A DNA stretch of 64,000 bases from Euclidia mi (GCA_944739405.2 OX123182.2:43339598-43403597), one strand, 5' to 3'. Shown: positions 22,257 through 32,489, counted from the stretch's first letter. Notes: a model not told the origin generated them from the letters alone. Translations and numbers: made by a program.

Positions 22257-23195
22257 ATGTCACAAGAAAAGAAGTCACGCGTGTTGGAAGACAAAGAGAT
22301 GACAATCTTAGAAGCAAAACGCAATATTTTATTTGAGCGCATTCAAAACATATACGAGCGTTCAAAAACCGCTTCTATTTCTGACAGTAATAGCAAAGCA
22401 TTTCTCAGTTATTGTATGACAGTAGATAGTATTCGAACATATTTTCATAAGTTGTTAGACGATTATAACGCAAGATTACTTTCTATCAATCCTGATGAAA
22501 AACCGAACTATCAGGCGTACACCTCATTCGAAGATCTTTATTGTATTATTCAGCGTATACAATCGCAATTGGAGGGTAAATGTTCAGCAGAGCCCGTTGC
22601 CCGCAAACCGAGATTACCGCCAATCGAGATTATGTCGTTTGACGGAGATATACGAAATTGGCCGTTATTCTATGCGAGCTTTAAGTCTACAGTGCACGAT
22701 AATGGTTCTCTGACAGATGCTGACAGGTTGTACTATTTAATAGGTAAACTGTCACCGAAGGCCCAGTCCGTATTTGCAGGTGCCACACCCAGTGCTGAGA
22801 ATTATCAGGTCATATTTCAGTCACTACTTGATAGATATCAGGACACGCGCGTCCTAGCGGCTACTTACTTTGACCAAGCTTTAAATCTCAAACTGTCCGG
22901 CAACGCGTCTGTCGCGAATTTCCAGCTGTTTATTGATAACTTCGTAACCGCGGTTAATTCTCTTAGGAACTTAAAATTAGAAGATCTTTCCGACTTTATG
23001 TTGCTTCAACTCGCTTTAAAAAAGTTTGACACTGATGCAATTCGCGCATTCGAGATGACGAAACGCAATAATAAAATACCTACACTAGATAGTTTTATTT
23101 CGTTCATCAAAGATCAGTGTCGAATATTTCATAATACGCAGTCTGGTTCACCTGGCCCGTCTAACACTAACAGCAACCAAATACAACCAAAATAA
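22257..23195 (+). CDS. BEL/Pao Gag-like protein
   Basis: A 312-residue frame from an ATG after a short leader. Its N-terminal half is helical and charged. It then shows LPPIEIMSFDGDIRNWPLF and KLSPKAQSVFAG, the hallmarks of the Gag-like domain (DUF1759 type) of insect BEL/Pao elements. The domain forms the capsid-like particle and binds element RNA. In intact elements this frame continues into CCHC zinc knuckles and Pol. Here it stops at a TAA at 23193, and the cysteine-rich knuckles are not found downstream. The following protease-like segment is in the same frame, so the stop looks like secondary damage. Confidence 0.85.
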   Translation: MSQEKKSRVLEDKEMTILEAKRNILFERIQNIYERSKTASISDSNSKAFLSYCMTVDSIRTYFHKLLDDYNARLLSINPDEKPNYQAYTSFEDLYCIIQRIQSQLEGKCSAEPVARKPRLPPIEIMSFDGDIRNWPLFYASFKSTVHDNGSLTDADRLYYLIGKLSPKAQSVFAGATPSAENYQVIFQSLLDRYQDTRVLAATYFDQALNLKLSGNASVANFQLFIDNFVTAVNSLRNLKLEDLSDFMLLQLALKKFDTDAIRAFEMTKRNNKIPTLDSFISFIKDQCRIFHNTQSGSPGPSNTNSNQIQPK

Positions 23196-23213
23196 AAAAA
23201 TAAAGATAACCCG

Positions 23214-23820
23214 TTGTCAAGCCAAGCCGCTAACCTTGACACACTTACGTCGCAGGTGCAGGCTACGATAACTGCGCCTATTCAGAATGAGATATCGTTG
23301 TGTACGACGTCCATTGCACGGGCGACGCGCACGCGAGGACGGCACTCGCGCATCTATAATGATCCGCGCAGGGCCAAAACGCAGTGTATGACGTCTAAGA
23401 CTGTTCTGTTAGCGACAGCGCAAGTTATCGTATATGATTTTAATGGGTCGCCGCACATGGTACGTTGTCTGCTAGATAGCGCATCTCAGAACAATTTAAT
23501 AACGTTTGAGTTATTCAAACGCCTCGGATTAGGGAATAACTTTAAAAATACTAACTTAACCGTCAAAGGGATAGGCGGATCAGAAAAACATTGCAAGGGT
23601 TCCGTAGATATTAAATACATTCGCGTTTTGATAGGGACGTTAATTTTAACATTACTTTGCTTATCGTGGAGCGTATCACGGACGCATTGCCGAACGCTAA
23701 TGTAGACGTAGCATCACTCACTGACCTCGAGTCATTGCCGCTGGCAGACGCGGAGTTTGCGAATCCGGCAGGCATTGATCTTTTGATCGGAGCTTCAATA
23801 TTTCCGCACTTGCAGTAGCA
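23214..23820 (+). pseudogene. BEL/Pao protease segment, frameshifted
   Basis: In the same frame as gag, the segment VYDFNGSPHMVRCLLDSASQ carries the aspartic-protease-like LLDSASQ motif (DUF1758 type). It continues through FKRLGLG and TVKGIGGSEKHCKGSV. Near 23640 the match jumps to another frame, which reads ITLLIVERITDALPNANV and later AGIDLLIGASIFPHL and ends at a stop at about 23818. The CCHC knuckle region that should precede it is missing. The protease matures Gag-Pol in working elements; this copy cannot make it in one frame. Confidence 0.8.
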
Positions 23821-24015
23821 AGTAGTTAGTAAACTAAAATAGTACGTAGTGAGCGATATGATTTACCGCCCGCTATTGAGACGGTATTTGGGTATGTCAT
23901 TATGGGTACCGTACCTACGTTACATACTTCTCATTGTATTAAGTCTTGTTGTTGTTCTGCTTTTCAAGAGATCAAGATGGGTGCTAAAACTGTGTGTAAG
24001 ATAAAGCACTAATTA
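23821..24015 (+). pseudogene. BEL/Pao protease-RT linker remnant
   Basis: One frame reads PAIETVFGYVIMGTVPTLH, matching the linker that precedes the RT in Pao-type Pol. The match ends at the start of the 10-bp-unit array. Confidence 0.6.
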
Positions 24016-24860
24016 GCTATGCTATGCTATGCTATGCTACGCTATGCTATGCTGCGCTATGCTATGCTACGCTATGCTATGCTATGCCATGCTATGCTAT
24101 GCCACGCTATGTTATGCTACGCTATGCTACGCTACGCTACGCTATGCCACGCTACGCTACGCTATGCTACGCTATGCTACGCTATGCTACGCTATGCTAC
24201 GCTATGCTACGCTATGTTACGCTATGCTACGCTATGCTACGCTATGCTACGCTATGCTACGCTATGCTACGCTGTGCTACGCTGTGCTACGCTGTGCTAC
24301 GCTGTGCTACGCTGTGCTACGCTGTGCTACGCTGTGCTACGCTGTGCTACGCTGTGTTACGCTGTGCTACGCTGTGCTACGCTGTGCTACGCTGTGCTAC
24401 GCTGTGCTACGCTGTGCTACGCTGTGCTACGCTGTGCTACGCTGTGCTACGCTGTGCTACGCTGTGCTACGCTGTGCTACGCTATGCTACGCTATGTTAC
24501 GCTATGCTACGCTATGCTACGCTATGCTACGCTATGCTACGCTATGCTACGCTATGCTACGCTATGCTACGCTATGCTACGCTATGCTACGCTATGCTAC
24601 GCTATGCTACCCTATGCTGCGCTATGCTGCGCTATGCTGCGCTATGCTGCGCTATGCTGCGCTATGCTGCGCTATGCTGCGCTATGCTGCGCTATGCTGC
24701 GATATGCTACGCTATGCTACGCTATGCTACGCTATGCTACGCTATGCTACGCTATGCTGCGCTATGCTACGCTATGCTACGCTATGCTGCGCTATGCTAC
24801 GCTATGCTACGCTATGCTGCGCTATGCTACGCTATGCTACGCTATGCTACGCTATGCTAC
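24016..24860 (+). repeat. minisatellite of 10-bp unit GCTATGCTAC inside BEL/Pao pol
   Basis: About 84 tandem units cover 845 bp, with degenerate ACTATACTAT units continuing to about 24877. The first 100 bp are mostly the half unit GCTAT/GCTAC, suggesting that a pentamer preceded the 10-mer. Variants cluster: GCTGTGCTAC units at about 24270-24480, GCTATGCTGC at about 24615-24710 and mixed units near 24750-24830. The array occupies the place of the RT fingers and most of the palm; the YMDD codons begin only 28 bp after it. The unit contains no stop in any plus frame, so all three frames stay open and read the same YATLCYAMLR-like 10-residue repeat. Confidence 0.95.
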
Positions 24861-24877
24861 ACTATACTATACTACAC

Positions 24878-25277
24878 TTCCGCTTTGTATATGGATGACC
24901 TTGCCTGTAGTGTCATACCCGCTCCGCTAGCAATTTCGCTTTGTGAAGAGCTCATTCAGCTTTTCAAGCGAGGCCAGTTTGATCTTGTCAAATGGACAAG
25001 CAACTCTAAGGAGGTTCTCGCACGCATACCAGATTCTCATAAGGCTTCTCCAGACATTGAGTTTGAGAAGTCTGTACCGCATAAAGTTCTCGGTTTACGC
25101 TGGGACAAATCCTGTGATAGTTTTCGGTTTGACGTCTCACCACCAGATGATAAGTGCACCAAACGCACTATGCTGTCCACAGTGGCTCGACTATGGGACA
25201 TAATGGGTTTTGTGGCTCCCACAATTTTGTACGCCAAGCTCTTGATCAAAGAGCTTTGGCTATCAAAGTGTGAGTAG
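24878..25277 (+). pseudogene. BEL/Pao reverse transcriptase C-terminal part with YMDD
   Basis: Immediately after the array the frame reads LYMDDLACSV, where YMDD (24888-24899) is the RT catalytic box. It continues with ELIQLFKRGQFDLVKWTSNS, then HKVLGLRWD, MLSTVARLWDIMGFVAP and LIKELW, the RT thumb/connection pattern of BEL/Pao Pol. It ends at a TAG at 25275, probably a mutated tryptophan codon since the match continues in the same frame. An open frame from 24024 joins the array translation to this part, but nothing suggests that it is expressed. Confidence 0.85.
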
Positions 25278-25988
25278 GATGAAACACCCCCTGACCATAT
25301 TGTCGCCGCTTAGGGCCAGTTTTGTATTGAGCTTACCGCGCTCAATCAAATTACTATTCCGCGTCATCTTGGGTTGGTAGATGGATGTACCATCAACTTA
25401 ATAGGTTTCGCTGACGCCAGCGAGCGTGCTTACGGCGGAGTCGTATATCTGCAAGTCCGCATTGGTTCTAACTACTCGGTGCAGTTAGTTTGTGCCAAGT
25501 CTAAGGTCTCGCCTGTTAAAACCATTTCGGTTGCGAGACTGGAGTTGTGCGCGGCCCTTCTGCTGTCTCAGTTGCTCCGCAAGGTGCAAGACACAGTTTT
25601 GCCCCACTACCCCATTAATAAAATATACGCATTTTCCGACTCCAAAGTAGTGCTCGCTTGGATTTATTCATCTCCTCACCGCTGGCAGACTTTTGTCGCC
25701 AACCGCGTTAGCAAATTGATTGAACTTGTTCCCGCTACTTGTTTCAATCACGTCGCGGGTTATCGTACTCGTCTTCAGGAAGAACTTTCCATAGATCATA
25801 TTAACTGGAAGTTTATTCCACCAGCATCACCACATTTCGGTGGATGTTGGGAAAGCATGGTCAAAGTAATTAAAACGCATCTCTTCAAGGTTATAGGTCA
25901 ACAGATCCTCTCTTACGAAGAGCTTTTAACTGTCCTTGCACAAGTCGAGGCACTGATCAACCCGCGTTGTTACCGTGAAAACCCCTAA
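25278..25988 (+). pseudogene. BEL/Pao RNase H joined to integrase C-terminus
   Basis: In the same frame as the YMDD segment and after a second in-frame TAG near 25311, the frame from 25374 to 25988 reads GFADASERAYGGVVYLQV (RNase H first strand and catalytic Asp). It continues with VARLELCAALLLSQL, then YAFSDSKVVLAWI. After about residue 135 it switches abruptly to FIPPASPHFGGCWESMVK and LTVLAQVEALINPR, the end of the integrase domain. The HHCC finger and the DDE catalytic core are deleted. The final part after the stop still resembles GSYVRPVVRL of the Pol C-terminus. Confidence 0.85.
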
Positions 25989-26255
25989 AGGGAGTTACGT
26001 ACGCCCTGTTGTACGTCTCTGTCCGCTTCCAACTCAGTGAGATCTAGCCTGAAGTTGGATCTACTTCTTAGTTTAAGTATTTAGTTAGTAGTTTTCGCTA
26101 TTATTGCGTTTGTAGTTTTCGCTAAAGTTAATTTAGATTAATTTTATTGTCATATCGCTGTCTTAGCCTATTGATGGGTTATGCGGTAGTACACCCAACA
26201 TAGCTAAGTTCAATTCTATTTTTTTTAAAGGCAACCCTTTAGGGCCTGGTGGATA
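25989..26255 (+). other. BEL/Pao region between pol end and 3' LTR
   Basis: Short untranslated stretch. No strong polypurine tract; the sequence just before the LTR is AGGGCCTGGTGGATA. Confidence 0.5.
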
Positions 26256-26764
26256 TGGTAGCGCCATCTACCTTCCTATCTATAACTAATTGCATCAACG
26301 TCAATCGTTCCACGCTTGTCTAGTGCGAGCGATACCATATTTCCATCCCTCTCTATCCCACTCCCTGGAAGGGGCACTGCCTTTCGCGGATTGGTCGCCG
26401 CGATCGTCGACGCGAGTGACAGTCCAGAACTTTCGAGAACATTCGATTCGCTAAATACGCGTCCGCTATACCGTATCGCACCGCGCCGCTCCCGCTATAA
26501 TTATTACCACTTATAAAACCGCTCGCAAGTTGAAGTGATTTGTGTAGTGAAGTGAATCAAGCAGTTTCATCCCGGAACCACCAGGAGACTGCCCTTCTGA
26601 GACGAAGAAGATTGCCGTACAAGGTTAGTCCCCTCCGTGCTTGGAATATCCTATACCCACTCACAATCATCTCTCCCATTCCAATCCTACCACCGCTTCC
26701 TTTAGATACAGTCCATTTTTTCCAAATCGCCTAGAACCTACGGTTTCGGTGTATCGCCGAACCA
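26256..26764 (+). repeat. 3' LTR of BEL/Pao element
   Basis: A 509-bp partner of 21414-21922 with about 17 substitutions and no length change. It keeps TATAAAA at 26512-26518. Confidence 0.92.
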
Positions 26765-26769
26765 GGCAG

Positions 26770-26910
26770 GATAAAGCAATCGATCGCCGGGTCGAAAACG
26801 CCTGGAAGAGCTATTGGTCCATGAAGACGTATACGAAGGGAAAGCTGCCAATGGTACTCAAACGTAGACTCATCGACATGTGTATCTTGCCCGTCCTAAA
26901 TTACGAAACA
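26770..26910 (+). pseudogene. LINE RT remnant, right half (interrupted by BEL/Pao)
   Basis: The frame reads AIDRRVENAWKSYWSMK, KGKLPMVLKRRLIDMCIL and PVLNY, the segment that follows YLGQLVS in endonuclease/RT LINEs. It is therefore the continuation of 20985-21413. The match ends near 26905, where unrelated sequence starts. Confidence 0.75.
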
Positions 26911-27617
26911 CCATACTTATACCACCACCACCCAACACCTGCTACATCAGATGAGTCACAAGTATGTTGCCAGCCTGAATGGGAAAAGAAATATAAATAG
27001 GTGCCATCGGCGATTGTATCACATTTTAAACTTACTTTAATATTGACTTACTCAGAATGGATCGAATTTATTTCACAAATACTCTTATGATAAATATTGC
27101 AGAAGTTTATAATTTGTTTACTTTTAAAATTCGCTGTTGATATTAATAATATTAATTTAAACTATTAATTATTTATTGCCATAATACTAAAATGTTTATC
27201 TTTTGTAATTTATTTTGCTTAACTATAAATATCAACCACAGTACCAGTGGTTGCGATAGAGTAAGTGTAAGTAAGTAACGGTTATATATCGCGTAATTAT
27301 TTCAAAAGTCAATAAGCTATGCGAAGTCACAGTCTTGGAAGACTAAATTTATAAACGTTGTAGTAATAGCAAAATAATTGAAATAAAATTTGAAAAGTTA
27401 TTTGCTTTGTGTTGAATTTCATGTTCTATTTTAATCTCATGTAAATCCTTAGAATGTCGACTGAGTAATTTCAAATAAAAAAATTATAAATATATTTGTT
27501 GGAAATTACTTATTAGATATTAAATTAATGCTATAAATGACATATGGTATCAACAAATAACAGGTTCCTAAAATTTTATAAATATTTTACATGCGATACG
27601 TGGAACGTTTTTAATTT
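26911..27617. other. AT-rich stretch, nothing recognised
   Basis: No coding or repeat signal. Confidence 0.45.
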
Positions 27618-27680
27618 ACGCAAAATACACGCCAGGACGTGGATTTGCGGAAACATCCTGTGCTACCAAGTAACAAGTGG
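27618..27680 (+). pseudogene. 3' UTR fragment of the LINE seen at 62705-63617
   Basis: ACGCAAAATACACGCCAGGA and the following GTGGATTTGCGGAAACATCC match 63551-63610 with few differences. No coding part is attached. Confidence 0.75.
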
Positions 27681-27796
27681 AACAGTTTCGAAATTCCATG
27701 AAAATCTAGTTTTCTATTATGGTCTCGAAAAAGCAGATAGTAATATTTAATATCAGTTCATTTAATAATAACGATAACAGTTGCCGCGTCGCACAG

Positions 27797-27927
27797 CTAT
27801 TAGACACTCGTCTATTATCGCGATTATTAAATGTTGGTGTTTGTTCCAACACTCCGTTGCTTGCAGCTAGCGTCACTTGACAGGCTGGAGCAGAAATGCT
27901 ACAACACCGATTGTGAAGTCATCATGG
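27797..27927 (+). repeat. dispersed module shared with 62172-62307
   Basis: About 130 bp starting TATTAGACAC, passing ATTATCGCGATTATTAAATG and ending near GTCATCATGG. The other copy is in the same orientation and roughly 85-90% identical by eye. Class unknown. Confidence 0.8.
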
Positions 27928-30671
27928 CTTAGAATATGACATAAAATTACGCATTTCTTGATATGGCTACGTTCTGCAGAAAAAGGGCAGGACTGATGCA
28001 CAGCGAAGTGATACGGTTTCAAGAATTAAAAGATAAACTGAAGTTTCATCGGGTTTGCTACATTGTCTTAAAAGAAATAGAACTACGTGTGACTTTCTTG
28101 AAATTAATGATTCCGTCTAATAAATAAGCAATCATAGTATTATAAAACAAACATATTAATTGCTTAACAGAAGCCCGATGAAGGCAGGATACAACGAAAT
28201 TGAGACGTTCATTTTGTGTCGCGTAAATCGTTTCGTTAGCAAATAATTTATCAAAGTCATGTCAACTTAGAAGCGGCTTAGGATAAGAGAAACACCTTTT
28301 TAAGAAAGTTTGTAGATCGATCGATGTACATGTATTCGTGTAAGTACATTTGTGATTGATGTCTTTAGTACACGTATGATATTGCTTAAGTATGGTGATA
28401 TTGATTGATGGAAGTGCCGCGCTAGTTATCGCTCGAAGCGTTGAATATTTTACCGTATTCTATGCTTGCAGAAAATACAAGGACTAAGATAAATATTCTG
28501 GCTTTTATCCGCCTTGGGAATCGTTGTTTTAGGTGGGTTTTTTTCCCCCCATATTAAACAGATCGTAATTTCACGATTAGTAACTGAGTCATTCTTTGAA
28601 ACTACCGGCCATTATAATTCAGGCAAAAGAACAGATAGTGTTATATTACAGTAAAGGCGGTGAGAAGGTTATAATTCCCCAGCTGATCTGATTATTTCGT
28701 TTTAAAACCAGCAAGTTGAATAACAGGCTTCACTATTGTAAATTGTAACGTAGGCATAAGTACACAATGTCACGGTAATCTTATTATCGGTTATTATTGT
28801 TTATCTTCAGAGAATTGGAAACATAAATATCCTAAGAGTATTCATACAAGACCACCTGGCCCCAAACTTGACTATGGTAATGTGATGTTTTTCTTAAAAC
28901 TTACGTTAATTTATATATTTAATCTACACCCAGACTTTACCATCATCATCACAAAGGTTTGCGTTGAATCGAACATCCAAAACTGAAAACTATTAGACCA
29001 GCCAGTCAAAATTAAGGTTTACTGCACTTACAGATGCGAAACATACTAAGCCATTTTATACGATTAAACAAACCGTTAAAAGATATCAAAACTTTAATCA
29101 ACCTAGTACTTTACGTTTTCCGCTTCCTTCCTTTCCACAAAATGCATTAAACTTCAGTCTCGTGTATTCTGCCATACCGACAAAGACGCGAGAGTTCATA
29201 AACACAAATATGCTACATAACTTATGTGAATTTGCCTACCAAATTCGGGAATGAACACAACTTTCTTACTTTCTTTCTCCAGCATTACTATTACGCTAGC
29301 CGGTTTGCGCAAAATATTTTATTTCAAAAGTCTCATAAAAATATCCAAAATAAAAACAAGATTTTTGAAACTTCTTACGATGTAGAGCAACGTGGGCAAG
29401 TAGGTAACCGGTTGGTTCCTGTGAAGATGGAAGTTTTCTCCTGCTGTGATGAAAGTTAATTAACTTAAAACTCTCGGTGCCACCTAAAATTTGGAGAAGG
29501 CGCAACAGCGTGGTTTTTTCAAAGGGACTCTGTTTAACTTTGTCCCACAAAACTGATGGATAAGCTAGTTTGAAAATGTTCACATAAACTGCGAAAATGT
29601 ACGTTCATGTAAAATAGAAATGCTCATACATGTTTTTAAAATCTGAATACATTGTAGAATATATTTTTTGTATGATTCACGAACCATCATCATAATTCTT
29701 GTGTTCCCCATAGTTGCACCCAAGGCTTTTGCCTCGGACCCCGGTGTTGCTTCTTGTTTCATCAAAAGTAAAGAGCGTTGGACTCATCGAAAAATGTTTT
29801 ATGTTGCGATGTTTTTTGCTTTAGAAACTATAACACGAAACTCACTAAAATATGGCAGTTACACCATCCATACAGAGACATTTTTAGACTGGTTCATTTA
29901 AAAAATAATGTGTGTAATGTCAATTTAAAACGCTTGATGTAGTGACAATTGAACATCGACAACAGCCGTCCATATCGGCTAACCTGATGATTTACGACAT
30001 ATATGATACAATAGTAAACCGGTAGAACAATCACGGGTGAAACAGATTGCCCGCTGTCGTTCAGAGTTCAGTTCACATTGATTTGTGTAACTAGCATCTG
30101 TCACGGCGCGACTGTTAATTTTGGCGGGGAAATTACATGCCAGCTGCAGAATTGTGGCCCGAAGCATGAGAGCACACTGACTGCCACTCACTGTGAATAA
30201 AAGGGTTGTTCGAAATTGTAACACCTTTTATTTATAATTTTCAGCTTTTCTCATCATCGCGTCGTAGCATTATCTGCTACATATTATTTCATAACAGCTC
30301 TGATTATTTCTATCCCCTGCTTTTGCAGCATCATAGCTGTTACCAGAAACACTTATGAAAATTACGTCAATCCTGTTATATTTCGTGTTATGTATCCTAT
30401 TGTACGATATCTCCAAACATGACTAACCAAATCGTTAAACGATGACAAGTCAACTATATGATTAATGTTAACTGGCCATTTCAAGAAACGCAATTATTTT
30501 TCGAAATGCTCGACTATTTTACGGAACAAGCAATTTTACGAAATGGTCTCTACCATTAATTACAAAGTGACTAATAGTCACTGAAAAAATCAACTACTCA
30601 CTGTGGTAATTTAATATTAAAATACTGTTTCACTTGTCTAACTGTGTACTTTTGAAGTTTTAAATATTTAG
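27928..30671. other. gene-free AT-rich region
   Basis: No recognised product. A 77-codon plus frame at 29668-29901 and a 95-codon minus frame at 29296-29583 lack domains. A C/T-rich run sits at 28538-28549. Confidence 0.45.
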
Positions 30672-30760
30672 CTATGACTATAAAGGCGAGCGGTTTGAAC
30701 CGGTTGTCGCGAGTCTTGCTTCGACCACGATCGATGCAAGCCATTCTTCGGAGAAATAAG
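30672..30760 (+). other. exon-like island (candidate host exon)
   Basis: An 89-base GC-richer block is framed by TATTTAG on the left and the donor-like AAG|GTAGGT on the right. One frame starts ATG at 30674 and is arginine-rich. Another reads YDYKGERFEPVVASL and ends in TAA one base before the donor. Neither is recognised. This is the only place in the window with both exon-like composition and splice-like edges, but it could be chance. Confidence 0.25.
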
Positions 30761-31239
30761 GTAGGTATTTATACTATTTTTAATTACAAGTTTCCAAATA
30801 CCGTACAATGCATTCAAGTCTCTAAACTTCACCCCAGGTATTTCTTTTTTTGCAGAATATCACTGCTGTTGACCTTGTCACCACCCATAGCTATAAAAAT
30901 CAAAATAAACTCACATGAATCATAGCTATGAGATCGGTGTCGGTGAATACCTAATTTCTTACTAATATATCTAACTAAATGCGCTATGCTAATTTAATCA
31001 TTATATTAGACAGTAATGACCTAATTAGAGCTTATGATCATTTCATATCTGAATCCACTACAATTAACTTTAATCATACCTGAAACAGCCATTACGGAGC
31101 GCGACTGTAATAGTAAGTGTTGAAGCAATAATTCCTGTAGTGTACCTACTAGGTATATAGAACGATTCTGTAGGATATAACTGCTTTCATATGATTTTCT
31201 CATAGATATTTTGAAGTTTATTATCTAAACCATGGAATA
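30761..31239. other. AT-rich stretch, nothing recognised
   Basis: No coding or repeat signal. Confidence 0.4.
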
Positions 31240-31390
31240 TCGCTATCCCTTCGGGTTGCAGAGGTCAGTCGGCAATCGCTCTGTGGAAAAGCTGATTTTC
31301 AGTTAGACCCGTAAGCAGAACTCGGGCTACGAGGCGTGTAAGTTCCAGATACAACCGGCATAACGCTAGGACGAAGATTTTTGTGATGTT
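31240..31390 (+). mobile_element. degenerate lepidopteran SINE/LINE 3'-end remnant
   Basis: GTTGCAGAGGTCAGTCGGC, then TGGAAAAGCTGATTTTCAG and TTAGACC follow the order of a common lepidopteran module (gcagaggcagtcg...aacactggt...cagctg...ttagact). Strongly decayed, no TSD. Confidence 0.4.
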
Positions 31391-32071
31391 TACTTTACAA
31401 TCTGAGTGGACTCCGGCTTAAATTATTAACACAATAAAAAACAGACCACTCCTACTTTAAGTTCTTCTAAATGTCTTTTACGGGCATATCTGCATCAATG
31501 TATTTCACATAACATAACACAAGGAATTAAACTTGGAATATCTTAATCACTATCTTATGCATTAACCTACTTCCAGTAGCATTCGAACAATAGTGAATAG
31601 CATGAATAAATATTTAAAGCAAACCGTCATGGCAAGCAACAGTCTTTAATGTAACGCTTAAATATGAATGGATTTTCAGTCATATGACACAACTGTTACC
31701 CGCCCGCATAATATTAAGTATAAACTTCATATATTGTTTCTTTATTAAATTTCCGGACCCTGCACAAAAGATTTTGATGATACCTACGTTATATACACTT
31801 TTTACCTACGGCGTATACATGTTATGAACCCGAGCAAAGTTTAAACTAATATAAAAAAGAAATTGAAGGTAAAAATATTTATTCGTTGTCGAGAGAGCCA
31901 AAACTATTGACAAAAAGCTTGTTTTTGTTTAAAATTTGAACTCCAACAACTTTGTACGTTTACATAGTGATGAAATTGTGCCAATTACAATCCACTGTGT
32001 GCTTGTGTTCTGAAATGTTCAGGAATAGTTTGTAATAATATGCGGCAGCCAGAAATTCGGACGTAATACAT
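31391..32071. other. AT-rich stretch, nothing recognised
   Basis: No coding or repeat signal. Confidence 0.4.
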
Positions 32072-32489
32072 TGAGATTTTATCTATCTATCGTCACACCT
32101 GTCTCCCATTGGGTAGGCAGAGACTATGGAACGCCAAATGCTCCGATTCAAACACACCTCTTTCGCTTCCTCGACATTCATTAACCTCATCATAAATGTT
32201 CGCCGGTTATGGGTACTTTTAATTTGGCCCTTTTTTAGTACGTCACCTATTTGGTTGGCGTACGTCCGCCTTGGGCGTCCCCTACCGACATCTCCATTCA
32301 TTCTTAAACGATACACTTCTTTCGTATTTCTTCTTTCATCCATCCGTTCCAAATGTCCAAACCATCCCAACATTCCTTTTTCAATCTTTATCACTACATC
32401 TTCTTTCAGACCACACTACTCTCGTATCACACTGTTTTTCACTTTATCTATCAGCCTTACTCCGCACAGATTATGATATGAGATTTTAT
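32072..32489 (-). mobile_element. 5'-truncated LINE insertion with 11-bp TSD
   Basis: The 396 bp at 32083-32478 are flanked by exact copies of tgagattttat at 32072-32082 and 32479-32489. The minus strand encodes the C-terminal tail of an endonuclease/RT LINE ORF: KIEKGMLGWFGHLERMDERR, then GRGRPRRTYANQIGDVLKKG, and SIWRSIVSAYPMG near the stop. One in-frame TAG lies upstream of this part, close to the truncated 5' edge. The RT catalytic core is absent. The family also differs from the tails at 240-722 and 52705-53811. Confidence 0.85.

Larger units (their letters stand above)
21409..26769 (+). mobile_element. BEL/Pao LTR retrotransposon with 5-bp TSD, internally rearranged
   Basis: The 5351-bp element at 21414-26764 has two 509-bp LTRs beginning TGGTAGCGCC and ending CGCCGAACCA, flanked by ggcag at 21409-21413 and 26765-26769. 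The internal order is leader, Gag, an aspartic protease-like segment, a 10-bp-unit array where most of the RT should be, RT palm end with YMDD, RNase H, and an integrase C-terminal piece. By eye the LTRs differ at about 17 of 509 sites with no indels (about 3.3%). At the published Heliconius mutation rate (about 2.9e-9 per site per generation) that implies a few million generations. The element is defective: RT fingers/palm and integrase core are missing and stop codons are present. Confidence 0.9.

Noticed and set aside
24016..24860. CRISPR-like array
   Set aside because: Units are contiguous 10-mers without spacers in eukaryotic DNA; it is a minisatellite.
29668..29901. 77-codon frame with hydrophobic start that might be a secreted peptide
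   Set aside because: The start codon choice is not supported, there is no cleavage-site pattern, and no splice or promoter context is evident.
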